DNA from: Phytophthora hibernalis
Taxonomy: Eukaryota > Oomycota > Peronosporomycetes > Peronosporales > Peronosporaceae
Assembly (NCBI GenBank): GCA_012656075.1
Contig: JAAKBF010000056.1
Span: 186,001 to 250,000, forward strand
Direction of reading: 5' to 3'
DNA length: 64,000 bases
The notes under the pieces are model-generated. The model was not told where the DNA came from. It saw only the letters and a list, made by a program, of their open reading frames with translations, and did not search any database. Shown here piece after piece: positions 42,940 to 54,302 of the stretch (the first letter of the stretch is position 1; the number at the start of each line of letters is the position of its first letter). A program made the position numbers and the translations under genes.

Positions 42940-44288
42940 TCAGACATACCTCGTCCTACGCAGAAGTTGGGCTTCCATCTCGCGGTAGATGAAACTGACA
43001 TCTTCTTCATACGAATTTACAACCAGATTCGTCAAAACTCGCCCTTGGATCGGCGTTGCCGTGCAGTCATCGGCTCGCTTGGGAGTCATGCGGACACACG
43101 AACGCATTAACGTTCTTGCTGTTGCTATTGCGCCGACAGGTCCTAAGGGATTTTCGAATGGCGTCATACGCTCAAGAACTACCCAGCCCGTTTCATCTGT
43201 GAACAATCCCGCACAATCCTTTTCCCCTGCTGACAGCCCTCGCCACACCATGACCAACCGGTTTTGCTCGACGTATCGCCTCAGCACAAGTTTCAAATCT
43301 AGAAACGTAGGCCCATCATCAGGCAGCAACTTTGATATTGGACACTGCAGTCGAAACTTCACCGCAAAGGTATGTTCCGGCCTGGCAACGTCCGGATACG
43401 CGCAGCTCCGATGCGCCGATACACTCTTTCGACAGCTTCCTCCCAGATGCCACAACACCCACACGTTCCACGCAGCGTCAATGGAGAGCTGGAAGTCGAA
43501 TGGGACGACCCTAGTATCTCTCATCTCCACAACTACAGCTTCATTCTCTTGCCTTTCACCCATCGTTGTCCTGCTTCCAGACACCGCTCCCAACGGCACT
43601 TCACTGACTTCATGCTCCTGGAAGACACTGTCCACCTTCGAATACGCCGCATCCAGCCCGCTCGCCAGCATCTCCAGCTCTGTTCTGTCCATATCATCCA
43701 GCTCCAACTCTAAATCCGTGATGCCTTCCTCGTCCTCCGCTAGCAACAACGGATTGGCCACAGACCCAAGAGCCGCAGCCGTAGCTGCCGCACGAGGCGA
43801 TTTGTGGGCGTTTCTACCCCCTCTCTGGCTCATTTTGGCCTGCAACGCATTTCCCCACTTAATTTGATCTTCCAATTGGCCCCGGAGGCGTCGGTTCTCG
43901 CTCTCCGCTTCTTTTCGTACTCTTGAGTGGCGACGTGCGATGTGTCTCCAAGCTGGTACTCTACTGACGATTCTGCTGCTGCTAGAGGCGATTTTCTCCT
44001 GTCGCTTCTTCCTGACAGCTGCAAGATGTTCTCGAGCCTGTTGCAATTGATTTTCAAGCTCCACGGACTCCACACGCAGCGCCAGAAGCTCGCGACGCTC
44101 ACGGTCTCTGGTAGGGGTCGAGTGGCTCCGCTTTTTCTTGGGGTTTCTAGCACCGGAGAAAGTACCGGAAGCTGAAACCTTGGGGACGGGATTAACAGTA
44201 TTCGGGGTGTAGCCGCCGAAGTTGCAGCTTCATTGGGGACCTGGTGCGCTTCGAGCGACGCCAGGAAGAACATGTCTTGGGACGCCAT
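42940..44288 (-). CDS. bZIP-like protein, paralog 3, with one frame break
   Basis: Same family as 13984 and 15904. N-terminus MASQDMFFLASLEAH starts at ATG 44288; then a frame break at about 44205 in a run of four C; then a basic stretch with KKKRSHSTP and RDRERRELLALR, a coiled coil (VELENQLQQAREHLAAVRKK), WRHIARRHSR, an acidic linker, and the C-terminal domain with YVEQNRLVMVWRG and FTDETGWVVLE. It ends at 42940. It is the most diverged of the four in the basic region. The next paralog lies about 195 bp upstream on the same strand. Confidence 0.75.
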
Positions 44289-44482
44289 CCCGTTCAAGAA
44301 AGTGTTTATGGTTTGGTCTATTTTTGGTCTTGAATAGTCCGGATGGATACAAAAATAGTGCAATGCGCATTCAGCAATTTGTTGCAACAATCTACCAGTA
44401 CATCACTTCCAAAGACAAACAAGTGTTGTTATTATGCCCTAGACGCCTAAACGTGTCGGCACTTCAGTTTTCGGCGTGTTAA

Positions 44483-45615
44483 TTAAGCATCAATGCCTGT
44501 CAACATGTTCTCGAGCAGCAGCTCTTTTGATCCATTCGTGATCTCTTGGCTGTTTTCTTGGATGACACTCTGAAGCAAGTCCTCGAACTGCCTTGCAACA
44601 GGATGTGGGCTGCTGAGGTGCAACGGCACTTGCCGTATGCACACTGCTACCGTAGTTCCGAATCCTGATGCCGAAGGTCGAATAATGCTCCAACCCGTTT
44701 CCTCCGTTTGCATCCCTTTGCAAAGTCCTTCGCCAGTAAGAACCGCCTTCCACACAATAACTGTGCGCGTGTCTTCCTTAAATCGCCGTGTGGCGATTCG
44801 TTCCTTCAGATACAGTTGATTCCGTCCGTCGATACACTTGGTGACGTGAAACTTGGTTCCGATCATGTTTTCTGGGTCTTGGATGCCAGCATAGTCTTCC
44901 CTGCTTTCTTGCCGGTGCACAAAATGTGAGAGCATCCAAATGGACTGGCAAGTGCACTCGTAGCTGAATAGGATGTGCTGCCTCCGAACGAACTGGGTCG
45001 ACACACCACCACTGTCCTTCTTGACAGTACGCTGAAAAGTTGTCGTTTCTGTGGACCCCATGTCTAAGCCGCAGGAGCTGAAAACCGAGTCTGTCTGTCT
45101 GTAGAGGACGTCAATATCATGCATGTCCATGGCGTACAGTAAATCGTCCGTCGGCTCAAGAAACAAACTGCTCTGCGATTGTGCAGCGAGAAGTCTGGAA
45201 ATCTTGAGGTGCTGGCGCACGACCATCTTCAGGTCGTCGATAAGTACAGACTTCCCGGCAACAGCTTCTTGAAGCCATCTTTGGTGAGCTTCGGAGCCGA
45301 GTCGCTCTTTTAGGCCTTTCTTGGCAAGAGCGTTCCACACTGACTTCGTCGGGTCCTGTCTGGTCTCCTTTTTGCATGCTTCCTTTCTCGTTCCCGTTTT
45401 AAAATCTGCGTTAAACGAGCGAACTCCTTGTTCAGCATCTCTTTTTCGCGTCGTTGTCGCTCGCCATGATGAATTTTAGGAGTCTTGGTTCTTCGAACAG
45501 ATTTCGGTAGGGCTTTGATGGGCATTTCCGAGGCCTCGGACAGGATCAACTCGACTGGATCCAACAGATCCGTCGCGCTGAAAAACTCGAGCGATAACGG
45601 TGAGCCGAACGTCAT
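44483..45615 (-). CDS. bZIP-like protein, paralog 4, with one frame break
   Basis: N-terminus at ATG 45615 (MTFGSPLSLEFFSATDLLDP), then a basic region (RQRREKEMLNKEFARLTQIL), a frame break near 45385 where one A in a short A run would restore the reading, then WNALAKKGLKERL, and a C-terminal domain with ATRRFKEDTRTVIVWKAVLT and QTEETGWSIIRPSASGFG. Stop at 44483. Usual length for the family (about 375 codons). It is divergent with the NME7-like gene; the 567-bp gap at 45616-46182 is probably a shared promoter region. Confidence 0.78.
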
Positions 45616-46182
45616 TGCCCCCGCTTGCGTAAAAGGAGAATGGCCTCGTGTCGCTGGTTGAGATGACGTTTACTCGCTGGCCGGGTCTTTTCATGACAAT
45701 AATCCTCGACATACGGGCGCGATAAGGAGTGGACGGATGAAATGATATCGCTGGGGCAAGGACTTTCAAAGCATCGGGTACATGTACATGTATTAATACC
45801 GGTGCCTGCACAATTGGCACTGGTAGCCACTCAGCGAACTGTACATCGATCAGTGACATTCATGCACTCGCATGAGCATGATCTCCCGTGACGTCAATGA
45901 CAGCACAACGGTAGCTTGTCAACCGCCTAGGATATCACGTCACACCACTCAGTTTATCGTAATTAAGGGTGGGTGGTTTTAGTTTTAAGGGTGCGTGCGA
46001 CGTGTGTTATCTTTGACCGTTTTGAGCAACCCGCGGCGCTTCAACGTGCAAGAGCCTTTCCTATTGTCACCGCAGGCCGCCTCCGACTTGTACATGTATG
46101 TGCAATATCTCCCCTATCTCCCAGATCTTGGTCTCGATCATAGCTGAGCCTTGTTGTGTTGCTGCCGAATCTGTGCAGAACC
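45616..46182. promoter_or_regulatory. Divergent intergenic region between bZIP paralog 4 and NME7-like gene
   Basis: 567 bp between two start codons pointing away from each other. It contains a TGACGTCA palindrome (ATGACGTCA-type core in CCGTGACGTCAATG, about 45889), a sequence typical of bZIP binding sites. No other element is recognised. Confidence 0.4.
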
Positions 46183-47370
46183 ATGCAGGCCATTCGAGAG
46201 ACCATCTACTCGTTCAAAGCTCGCTGGTTCGACACGCATGCCCAGTACGTCCTTCCGATCTAGTACAATGTAGTTGGTCGTCTCTTGATGCCAGCTGACG
46301 GGTTCTTGGACTTGATGTGCAGACTCAATCGCCAGTACAACGTGCGGTACTTCGTGGACACGCACAACGTCGAGATCTTCGACACCAAGACGAGTCGCCT
46401 GTTCCTCAAGAAGAGCGAGTGTCCCGCGACTCTCTCGGTCAAGGATTTCTTCCTGGGGTCCAAGGTGCTCATCTACGGCCGCCACTTTGAGCTGCAGGAT
46501 TATCTGGACCCGTTCACCGCTGAGAAACTGGGTCGCCAGCAGCAAAAGTCCGTCCTGGTGATCAAAGCTCGCATGGTCGACCATGTCGGTTCGGTGCTCG
46601 ACTTCTTGTCCCATCAGCAGTTTGCCTTCTCGGCAGTCAAGATGATGTACGTGGGTAGGCCACACGCAGAGAAACTGTTTGAGCTGCAACGCGGGACTGC
46701 GGACTTTGAAGCGCGAGTTGACCAACTGGCTAGATCCCCAGTTGTGGCTATGGAGCTCGTTCAAGAGAACTGTCTCGATAAACTCAAGCAGGTGATGCAC
46801 ACCTTGAGCTCTCGGTTCAACGCGCAGTCGGGTGAGTTCGAGAGCGCAGTGTCAGTGTTGGAGGCTCAGCAACTGCGAAGTTTCTACTTCGAGACACCTC
46901 ACGCTCCGACCGCGACCTTCGAGAACTGCACGTGCTGTGTTGTGCTTCCTCACGTGCTGAAAGAAGGGTTAGCTGGCGAAGTGGTAGCTGCTATCCAGCG
47001 TGACGGAGGTGTCCACATCTCGGCCATGGAGCTCTTCATCCTGGATCGCACCACGGCTGCCGAGTTCCTCGAAGTCTACGAAGGCGTCGTGCCGCACTTC
47101 AACGAGTCCGTAGACCACTTCACCACCGGCCCGTGTCTTGCGCTGGAGCTGGTGGGGCAGCACACGAACGACGTCGTGACGCAGTTCCGCGCCAGCGCTG
47201 GGCCCTGGGACGTGGAGATGGCCAAAGAGCTCCAGCCACACACACTGCGAGCCAAGTTCGGCCACGACCGCGTCCGCAACGCCGTGCACTGCACCGACCT
47301 CGCCGAAGACGGCGTCCTCGAGAGCCAATACTTCTTCGATATTCTCTCTCGACGCCAAGCCCGCAACTAA
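46183..47370 (+). CDS. NME7: NME7-like protein (DM10 plus two nucleoside diphosphate kinase domains)
   Basis: Two exons, 46183-46244 and 46323-47370, give about 369 residues, close to human NME7 (376). The 78-bp intron (GTACGT donor, CTGAC branch point, GCAG acceptor) joins the first 21 codons (MQAIRETIYSFKARWFD) to the DM10 domain (VRYFVDTHNVEIFDTKT, LFLKKSECPATL). NDK domain A begins at SVLVIKARMVDHVG, but its Lys-Pro-Asp is Lys-Ala-Arg and its Asn-x-x-His block is gone. Domain B keeps HFTTGPCLALELVG and RNAVHCTDLAEDGVLESQYF with the catalytic His. NME7 is an axonemal and gamma-tubulin-associated protein, consistent with oomycete flagellated zoospores. Convergent with DIM1, 122 bp apart. 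Confidence 0.85.
46245..46322 (+). other. Intron of the NME7-like gene (78 bp)
   Basis: The donor GTACGT follows the codon fragment CA of residue 21; the acceptor is TGTGCAG; the branch-like CTGAC is about 28 bp upstream. The intron holds an in-frame stop, and its removal restores the domain sequence expected for NME7. Confidence 0.82.
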
Positions 47371-47492
47371 CCTTCTTCACGCAGCTCCATCTGCTTTCAC
47401 CAAACTCTAAAAAACAGTTCCAACACTCACAGAAGAAGAAAAAAAGCTGAGACTACATGAACTGGTAGATCAGTCCGGTAGCAGCTATCTGT

Positions 47493-47921
47493 CTAGTATC
47501 TGTACTTGGTGGAGTAGTCTTTGGGTGCGATAACGAGGCCGCGGCCCTTGCGCGCGCCGCGGTAGACGACCTCGATGATGTCAACCATCTCGCTCTTGTT
47601 GTTGAAGGCCCAGTTGATCTTGTTGTTGTTGCCCGTGCCCAGGTCGATCATGATGTGCTTGTTGCGGAAGAAGAACATGACGGTGCACGGGTCGTACAGC
47701 TCGTACATGGTGTTGAAGTCGGGCACCTCGGTGATGTCCACCACGTAGACGGCCGCGAAGTTCTTGACGTCCTCCGCTACGCCGCACAGCACCTCGTCCA
47801 TCTGCATACACGTCGGGTCGTGGTCGTGGCCGAAGCGGATCACCACGACGCGGTCGCCCTCGTTCAGGATGGCCTGGTCCACGGCCCAGCCAGTCTCCAG
47901 GTGCGGCAGCAAGTACGACAT
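47493..47921 (-). CDS. DIM1: DIM1 / TXNL4A, U5 snRNP thioredoxin-like splicing protein
   Basis: 142 codons, the exact size of the family, without introns. The whole length matches the highly conserved DIM1/Dib1/TXNL4A family: MSYLLPHLETGWAVDQAIL, then RFGHDHDPTCMQMDEVL, then VYVVDITEVPDFNTMYELYD, MFFFRNKHIMIDLGTGNNNK and a C-terminal GRGLVIAPKDYSTKYRY. The protein has a thioredoxin fold without the redox CxxC and sits in the U5 and U4/U6.U5 tri-snRNP, contacting the pre-mRNA 5' splice site region before activation. The start at ATG 47921 matches the family exactly. No damage is seen, in contrast to neighbours. Confidence 0.97.
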   Translation of the reverse strand: MSYLLPHLETGWAVDQAILNEGDRVVVIRFGHDHDPTCMQMDEVLCGVAEDVKNFAAVYVVDITEVPDFNTMYELYDPCTVMFFFRNKHIMIDLGTGNNNKINWAFNNKSEMVDIIEVVYRGARKGRGLVIAPKDYSTKYRY

Positions 47922-48232
47922 ATCGGTAGTGGCTGAATATGAAGAAAAAACTTCTGTAAAATGGTCGTCACTAAAGCGGGGTCATCATGAACTCTCCATT
48001 TTGCATACAACGATACGTTCCTGTTTTCCGGATCTCCATTGCGTCAAGTGGTCTATTTACTCAGAAAACTCCAATTCTCGATATCAAACCTGTTATATCC
48101 GATATATCAGTCGGCACAAACAGGCGGAAGAGATGAGATGGCTGCGACCATCACTCTGCGACTGCGCATTTACCAGCGACCCTCACATACGAATCTGCGC
48201 TTACGGGCACGTGCCTTCCGCACTCTCCGTGT

Positions 48233-51200
48233 ATGTCCCTGGCCGCCATGGAGGCGCTGTCTGCAGCGCAGGGAAGACGACGTCCACCTGCTCCTCTTCT
48301 ACACATGCTGCTCTCCCTCTCTATGCTCATAACGCTGCTCTCTGCAGTCGAAGGCGACAGGTTGAAGCCGCACTGCGCCGACTTCCTGAGCCACTGCGCG
48401 TGGAACGCCAGCACGTCTTCGTGCGAGTTCCGTCGGTCCATTTCCTTCGTCTGCGGCCCTCGAGAGGCTCCTCAGATCCCAGCAGCAGCTGAGAACGTCT
48501 CAGTATCATCTTTCGCAGGGGACGACGACGCCGAAGTGTCAGCTGTGGCAGGTTTCTCGTGTCATTGGGACGTGGCTGGAGATCTCCGCGTCGCCTCTGG
48601 GGTGGATGTGGCAGTGGAAGGCGACGACTGTCTGCTGCACGTTGGATCGGGCCAGATGGTGCTGCTGGCTGCCAAGGCGAGCTTACGCGCATCGTCTCTG
48701 AGTATTGAGGCGTCCTTTGTGCACTTGGAGGTGCAGGCGCAGATCTCGGCGGCTTACAGCGGTGCGTTTCGAGACGGCCGCGGGCTGTTTACAGGCACAG
48801 ACGAGTTCGGAGCGAGTCACGGAGGAGGTGGCGGACAGAGACTCATCGCTAATATGACGATGCTCACGCAGCAGACGACGAGAGGATTCTTCGATGTGAG
48901 AGGAGAACGGTGGATGTGGAGCTGATTGAGGAGAAGGAGGCGCTACTGAAAGAAAGCAGCGCCGGCTGGCAGCTGGCGGACTTGTGGGCGAAGGAGAAGG
49001 CGCTCATGGCAGATCCGGCGGTGATGACGGGATCTTCGGAGGCTTCAAGGGAACCAAGTGCGAGAATTGCACCGTTTCTTCTTGGAAGTGGAAGTCGGGC
49101 CGTGATTACAGGGAATGGCAGTGATCATTTTGCCACGGTCGACGGTGGCGGCCGAATCCAGATTAGAGCGTCGAAAGACGTCGTGGTGATGGATAGTGCG
49201 TCCATTCAGGCCAATGGAGCGCCAGCGATCGAAGGAGTGGGAGGTGGTTCAGGCGGTTCCGTGTATATTGCGGCTAATGCGCTATCGGTCAGCGGAAAGG
49301 TTCAGGCTAGGGGTGGTAATGCATTTTGCACTGATAACGCCGGAGACAGAGGAATCACGCACTGCTTTCCAGCTGGAGGAGGTGGCCGCGTGCAGATCAC
49401 GTATATGTCAAGTCAACTAGACACAGACGCAATTGATACAACGGGTGGCACGCTGAAGTCTGATCTGGTGAAGGAACTGTTGAAGAATAACAAGCGCTTT
49501 CGACATGTCCAAATATCAGCACTGGCGGGCGCGGCGGGAACGTACTACCAGGTTGCACAGCACTCAGACGGTGTGCACGAAGCCCAGCTACTAGTCGACA
49601 ACAACATGCAGCGTTTGTGGGCCAATCGTGTACTAAACGATGACGGAGAAGCGATTGATACCGATGATATAGACACGGTTGTCGGCGGAGCAGTGACGAG
49701 CTTGTATATTGGAGATGACGAGGCTGCGAACATCGATGCATTGACGATTTCAGACGGCGCCGTGGTTGCAACTGGTTGTCTGAAACTTCCAGGAGGAGAT
49801 ATCAAGGTGCTCAATGGATCGTATCTCTTGGACGCACTACTAGTGGGGTTGCCGCACCAGTTACCTGATTCAATCAGCGTCCACAGCAGCAGCAAGCCAC
49901 CCCTTTTGCAGATTCGCGTGCGGGACATGGTAATCTCTAGCGAATCGCAAATGATCGTGCCGACTAGTGCGCTGCAGCTCTCTGCTCGGTCTGTGTCCAT
50001 GGATGCGACTGCAGCACTAGAGTTTACGTGGAGCGCACAGATCATTACAAGCCAGAACATTCACCTTGATGCCAATGTGTCAAGTGCACTCGATCCAATC
50101 ATTGCCACACCTGCGACACCGACGACAACCACAGCGACGTCTTCTAAGACAATCGCAAACCTGTTTGACAACAAAATGCTAGCGCTTGTGAGTGGCGGGG
50201 ATGTGTTCCTGGGCGGTGTAATAGCTGTTGGTGCGCTTTCTGTATCGTCCGAGTTTTCGATCACTATTGACGGCGACATCGAAACGCTAAACGCACCCAA
50301 CATCAAGTCAACTTTCCGATCGTGTAAGGAGCAACAGTGGGTATCACTTGGGTCGCTGAAGCAGAGCCTGGGAATGAAGGATGGCCATGGCAGTTCTGAC
50401 GAGGGATCTACTGTACCAAAGATTCCGTCGGCATTGCCGATAATGAACAACTTCACGTTAGTGCTGCACGCGCGCAAGTCGATTTATGTCGGAGAATCAG
50501 AAGAGAAAAAGCAACAACTAATGGATCAGTTAGAGGCAGATGTCGAGCTTCCTCCGCAGCCTGTCGGTCGCGTCCGTGGTGGTGCGGTCCTGTTGTGCGC
50601 GGTTGCTTATATCGAAATATCGCCTGGGTCCATTGTGTCAGCGGATGGAATGGGAGAGCTGGCTAATCAGGGTCCTGGTATGGGATCTTGTGCTGGATCC
50701 ATCGGCGGAGGTGCAGGATACGGTGGTCGTGGAGCTGACTCGAGCGTGGTGACCAAGACTGGCAATTACGCTTCTGGTGGCCTGCCTTACGGAACACGTT
50801 CAGGTACAGGTATGCTTGGTTCGGGCGGTGGTTGCGTGGATGGTGGTAATGGTGGAGGTATTGCCCTGCTAGGAGCCTCGGGTCTCGTGTTGAATGGTGA
50901 GATTCACTGTAATGGCGACGGTGGTGCGAATGGCGCAGGAGGTGGGGCAGGGGATTTTGGGACTGTCGGTGTCTCAATATTTGCGCGGCCATGGACATAT
51001 AAGTGCAGTTGGAGGTGGATCTGAATGTACCGATGCTGTCGAAAGTTTTATGAGCGACACAGAGTGGCAGGAGCCCGCGTATCTTATTGGAAAGATCCAG
51101 GATAATGCTGCTGATGAACAGGCAGAAGCGCAATCTCCCATGAGTTCTAAGGTCGTTCCCAGACTTTGCGGAGGCGGTGGAGGTGGAGGTCGTCTCCAGC

Positions 51201-54022
51201 TCACCGGGTGCGAGCTAAGTACATTCGACCGTTGCACCAGAGGATTCGACGGTAACTACACTGTGGCGGGAGGTTCTACCTCGTATAAATCAATCAGTGG
51301 TGGTGGCGGCGACACGCCAGAATTGCCAGCACCCACACCTGCGTCGACCGTGGCCCAAAAGTCTATCGTTCCGGCGGGTGCAAGCGGGTCATTTTTGGCT
51401 TTCCGTGTCCACCTGGCTCCGGTGGTCTTTTTGTCGGCTGTGCCAAGTGGGAAAATATAAATCCGAGAGCAACAGCGCTGAATGTGTAGTGTGCACGAAC
51501 GCTCCGTCGAACGCACACTACATTGGACTTGGTGCAAGTAGTGCACACTGTGATTGGGCTTGCGATCCTGGCTACTCGGGTTATTATTGTGTATCTCCAA
51601 TTGAGCAATTACTGGATGCATGCGGTGGAGAGTTCGGTTTTGCTCTTGTGCTCATGAGCATCGTGGCCTTTTTCATCTTGTTGGGCTATGCATGCCGCAA
51701 CCGCAAGGAGCCATCATACACTCGCATGTATAATAGCCGAGGTTCCAAAGGTGAGCGTCAACATTTGTTGTCTTCCGCTGTAGCGAATTCTCAACGCAGC
51801 TGGTTCGCTTCACTGTTCCGCTGCTTCTACTGGCCCCGGGTTGGTTATCCGAAGCTTATGGAACGTGATTTACCTGAGCACATGGCTCGACTCTATTTTG
51901 CTGGGTACAATGATCCAGACTCCCCACTTAAGCTCCGCACTACGGTGCCGTCATCGCTCAAAAGTTTTATACGATGTTGAGTTTAAGAATCTGGCTGAAC
52001 GGATCAATAGAGCGTTAGCTTGGCAACGGGGCCCATGCTCCAGTTGGGGGAAAATCGTGTACTTCTTGGTGGCACTGGTGTGCTATCCATTCGCTTCAGA
52101 GGTGAAGCTGTTTCGAAGACACATTCGTGTTAATGAGCTCAAGCGGATTGTCGCGAAGTATAACCACGCCTGTATGAAAGGGCCCCGTGCGCGTGGGTTG
52201 CTTAACGCTGTTAAGTTGGGCTATTGCGCCGATTATTCCCTCATCTATCTCGAGCTGCTTTACAAGGAGAGCAATCAGTCTGTGTGCGTGCCTACGACAA
52301 AAATCGGGAAGCCCTCGCTACCGCTCGTACTCTTATTTGCTGGATGTGGGTCCTATTTCTCTCCGTATTATTTGGATCCGAACGATCTTCTTGTACGCTC
52401 GATTCCACAATGTCCAGAACTGACAGCGTTTATTGATGAACCATGGATTGAATTTGTTGCAGAGCTCAACGAGCTGTTGCGTGTCGTACAGCGCGATGAA
52501 GCTTCATTAGTGGAGTCCCTCATTCCTGTTGCGGTGTACTTGGAAAAGCAGCGTGCATTGTCGGCGTTGGGAAGCAATTCAAGCAAGCTCGGTGGATTAC
52601 GAATTTACCTAGGTAGGTTCTACGTTCAGGATGAGCTGGACATGGGTGAAGAATTCAAGCTTGGTCTTTTCTCGCTACGGCAGAGGATTCACTGGACAAT
52701 GTTGGTAGCAACAACAATCTCCAACAGCCCCACCAGCAAGCCCCACCATCTTCGAGCCGATACGGCTACGGCAGCAACCACTTCTCCAAAGATACCAATT
52801 ACTACAACATCAATGACGTATACGGATACGGTCGCGGTGATTCTCTGGACTACCCGGGTCCCCGCCGCAGCAACGGAAGCTTTGGTAACGCTGATGGTTT
52901 GCTGAACGATATGGGCGGATGGGGAACCGCTCTTACCAATAGCAACTCGTCGCGTGGTAGAAGCCGCAGTTCCACTGGCCCAGGAAGCAACAGTGCGTCG
53001 CTAAACCCTGCGAGCAGTATTCGAGAAGAGGCTTTGCGCATTCGGTCGTCAAGCACTCACGAAGATGGTCAAGGAGGCAACGGTCATTCTGGACGCGGTG
53101 GAAACCCAGACGATGTTCTGGTGCTTGCGGGCTCTGGATCCACGATTAAGAAACGCCACAACAGCGCAGCACACCACACCTTTTACGAGGGATGGCTTGG
53201 ACCGGTGGATGCTTCACTTCCTATACCGGGTGTGCTGATATGTGCCGACGAGCTGCGTGAACGCTTGGCGGATCGGGCACCACGTCAGATGCTGAAGTCG
53301 TTCCTCCGCTTTCACTTGCTGCCTCGAAACCTACCTCGCAGCAGCTCGCTGAACCTTTCGTGGATGCTGAGTATTTCGCTGCTAACGCTCCTGATGGTGG
53401 ATCTTGCCATCACTTTCGCCATCTTGGTGAACTTGAAGTGTGTGACCAATGGCGAGGTGGACCACGACTGCAGCGCCTTCATCATGGTACCGGTGTTGCT
53501 GGCGCCGCCTCTTGCTCTCGTTGTGTCACCCATCATGGGAATTGTATCGTTAGCGCTTTCATCGTCGACGTTCACGCGTCGCTTCTCGGTGTGGAATGCG
53601 CTTTCCATGATTAGCGTAGGAATCGCCATCTTGGCCTGCATCGCGCAGTCGAGTCGGCTCGTGGCGCCGTGGTTCGCTGGGCCACTGCCTCTACTACCAG
53701 TGATCGCAATGGGCATCAAGGCCGGCCAAGCATACGTCGTGGAGCGCTACATCGCCTTCCAAGAGACCCAGAGGCGGCGTCGCGGTTGGCGCGGCATCAT
53801 GAAGCGCCGGCTGTCGGACGCCAGCATCCCGACCGAGTCGCCCTAGTAAGTATACCTTCCCTGCAGTTTTTGCCTGCCAGTTTTGCCAGCGGTGGACTGA
53901 ACGTTGGCTTTGTCATTCCACGCAGCTCGTCACCTGCACCCGGTCGAGCGGAGTTCCGTCTCACCTCAACGCCGCCGATCAGGGACGACCAAGGTTTCAA
54001 CGGATACGGCGCCTACAACTGA
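48233..54022 (+). CDS. Very large glycine-rich multi-pass membrane protein (several frame breaks)
   Basis: About 1,900 codons. A signal peptide (LLHMLLSLSMLITLLSAVEG) precedes a long extracellular region built from Gly-rich beta-helix-like repeats (DGGGRIQIRAS, GGGSGGSVYIAANALSVSGK, AGGGGRVQITY, LGSGGGCVDGGNGGGIALLG). Then comes a Cys-rich module (ECVVCTNAPSN, CDWACDPGYSGYYC), a first membrane helix (FGFALVLMSIVAFFILLGYA), a cytoplasmic domain (VLYDVEFKNLAERINRAL, FIDEPWIEFVAELNEL), a low-complexity Asn/Ser/Gly linker, the motif LPIPGVLICADELRERLADR, and several C-terminal helices. This layout matches the large glycine-rich membrane proteins known from plants. The frame changes near 48900, 51005, 51385, 51450, 51972 and 52696. 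The last exon (53926-54022) follows an 80-bp intron. Function unknown; a cell-surface role is likely. Confidence 0.75.
53846..53925 (+). other. Last intron of the glycine-rich membrane protein gene (80 bp)
   Basis: Canonical donor GTAAGTAT at 53846, branch-like CTGAAC at about 53898, acceptor CACGCAG at 53925. Splicing removes the TAG at 53844-53846 and joins the frame to the tail ending TGA 54020-54022 (SSPAPGRAEFRLTSTPPIRD). Confidence 0.75.
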
Positions 54023-54302
54023 ATCGAGTGCTCAAGAAATATACAAGTTCATAGGAAATGAATATAAATGGGGAATATGAAACACAGGTGATGACGATCC
54101 AAGCAACATGTCTGTCGCTGTTTCTGGCGGAGACAGGTGTGTTAATCGTACATGAGCCGGGCGTGAGGTGTTCATGCTATCCGCTTCACAGTGTAGGTTA
54201 GTCGCAGCGATGTGACTCGAGACAGCCACAAGACTGACAGGTTCGTGACAGTCCGATAGCTCATTCTCTCTTTGCCGAATCTTCAGCAGCTTGGTCGAAG
54301 AG
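54023..54302. other. Spacer between membrane protein gene and aquaporin
   Basis: 280 bp holding the 3' end of one gene and the promoter of the next; no element named. Confidence 0.4.

Noticed and set aside
42989..43867. Long plus-strand open frame of 292 codons
   Set aside because: It is the antisense shadow of bZIP paralog 3, whose minus-strand frame has family motifs; this frame is Ser/Thr-rich without similarity.
46138..46800. Minus-strand open frame of 220 codons
   Set aside because: Antisense of the NME7-like gene; no motif of its own.
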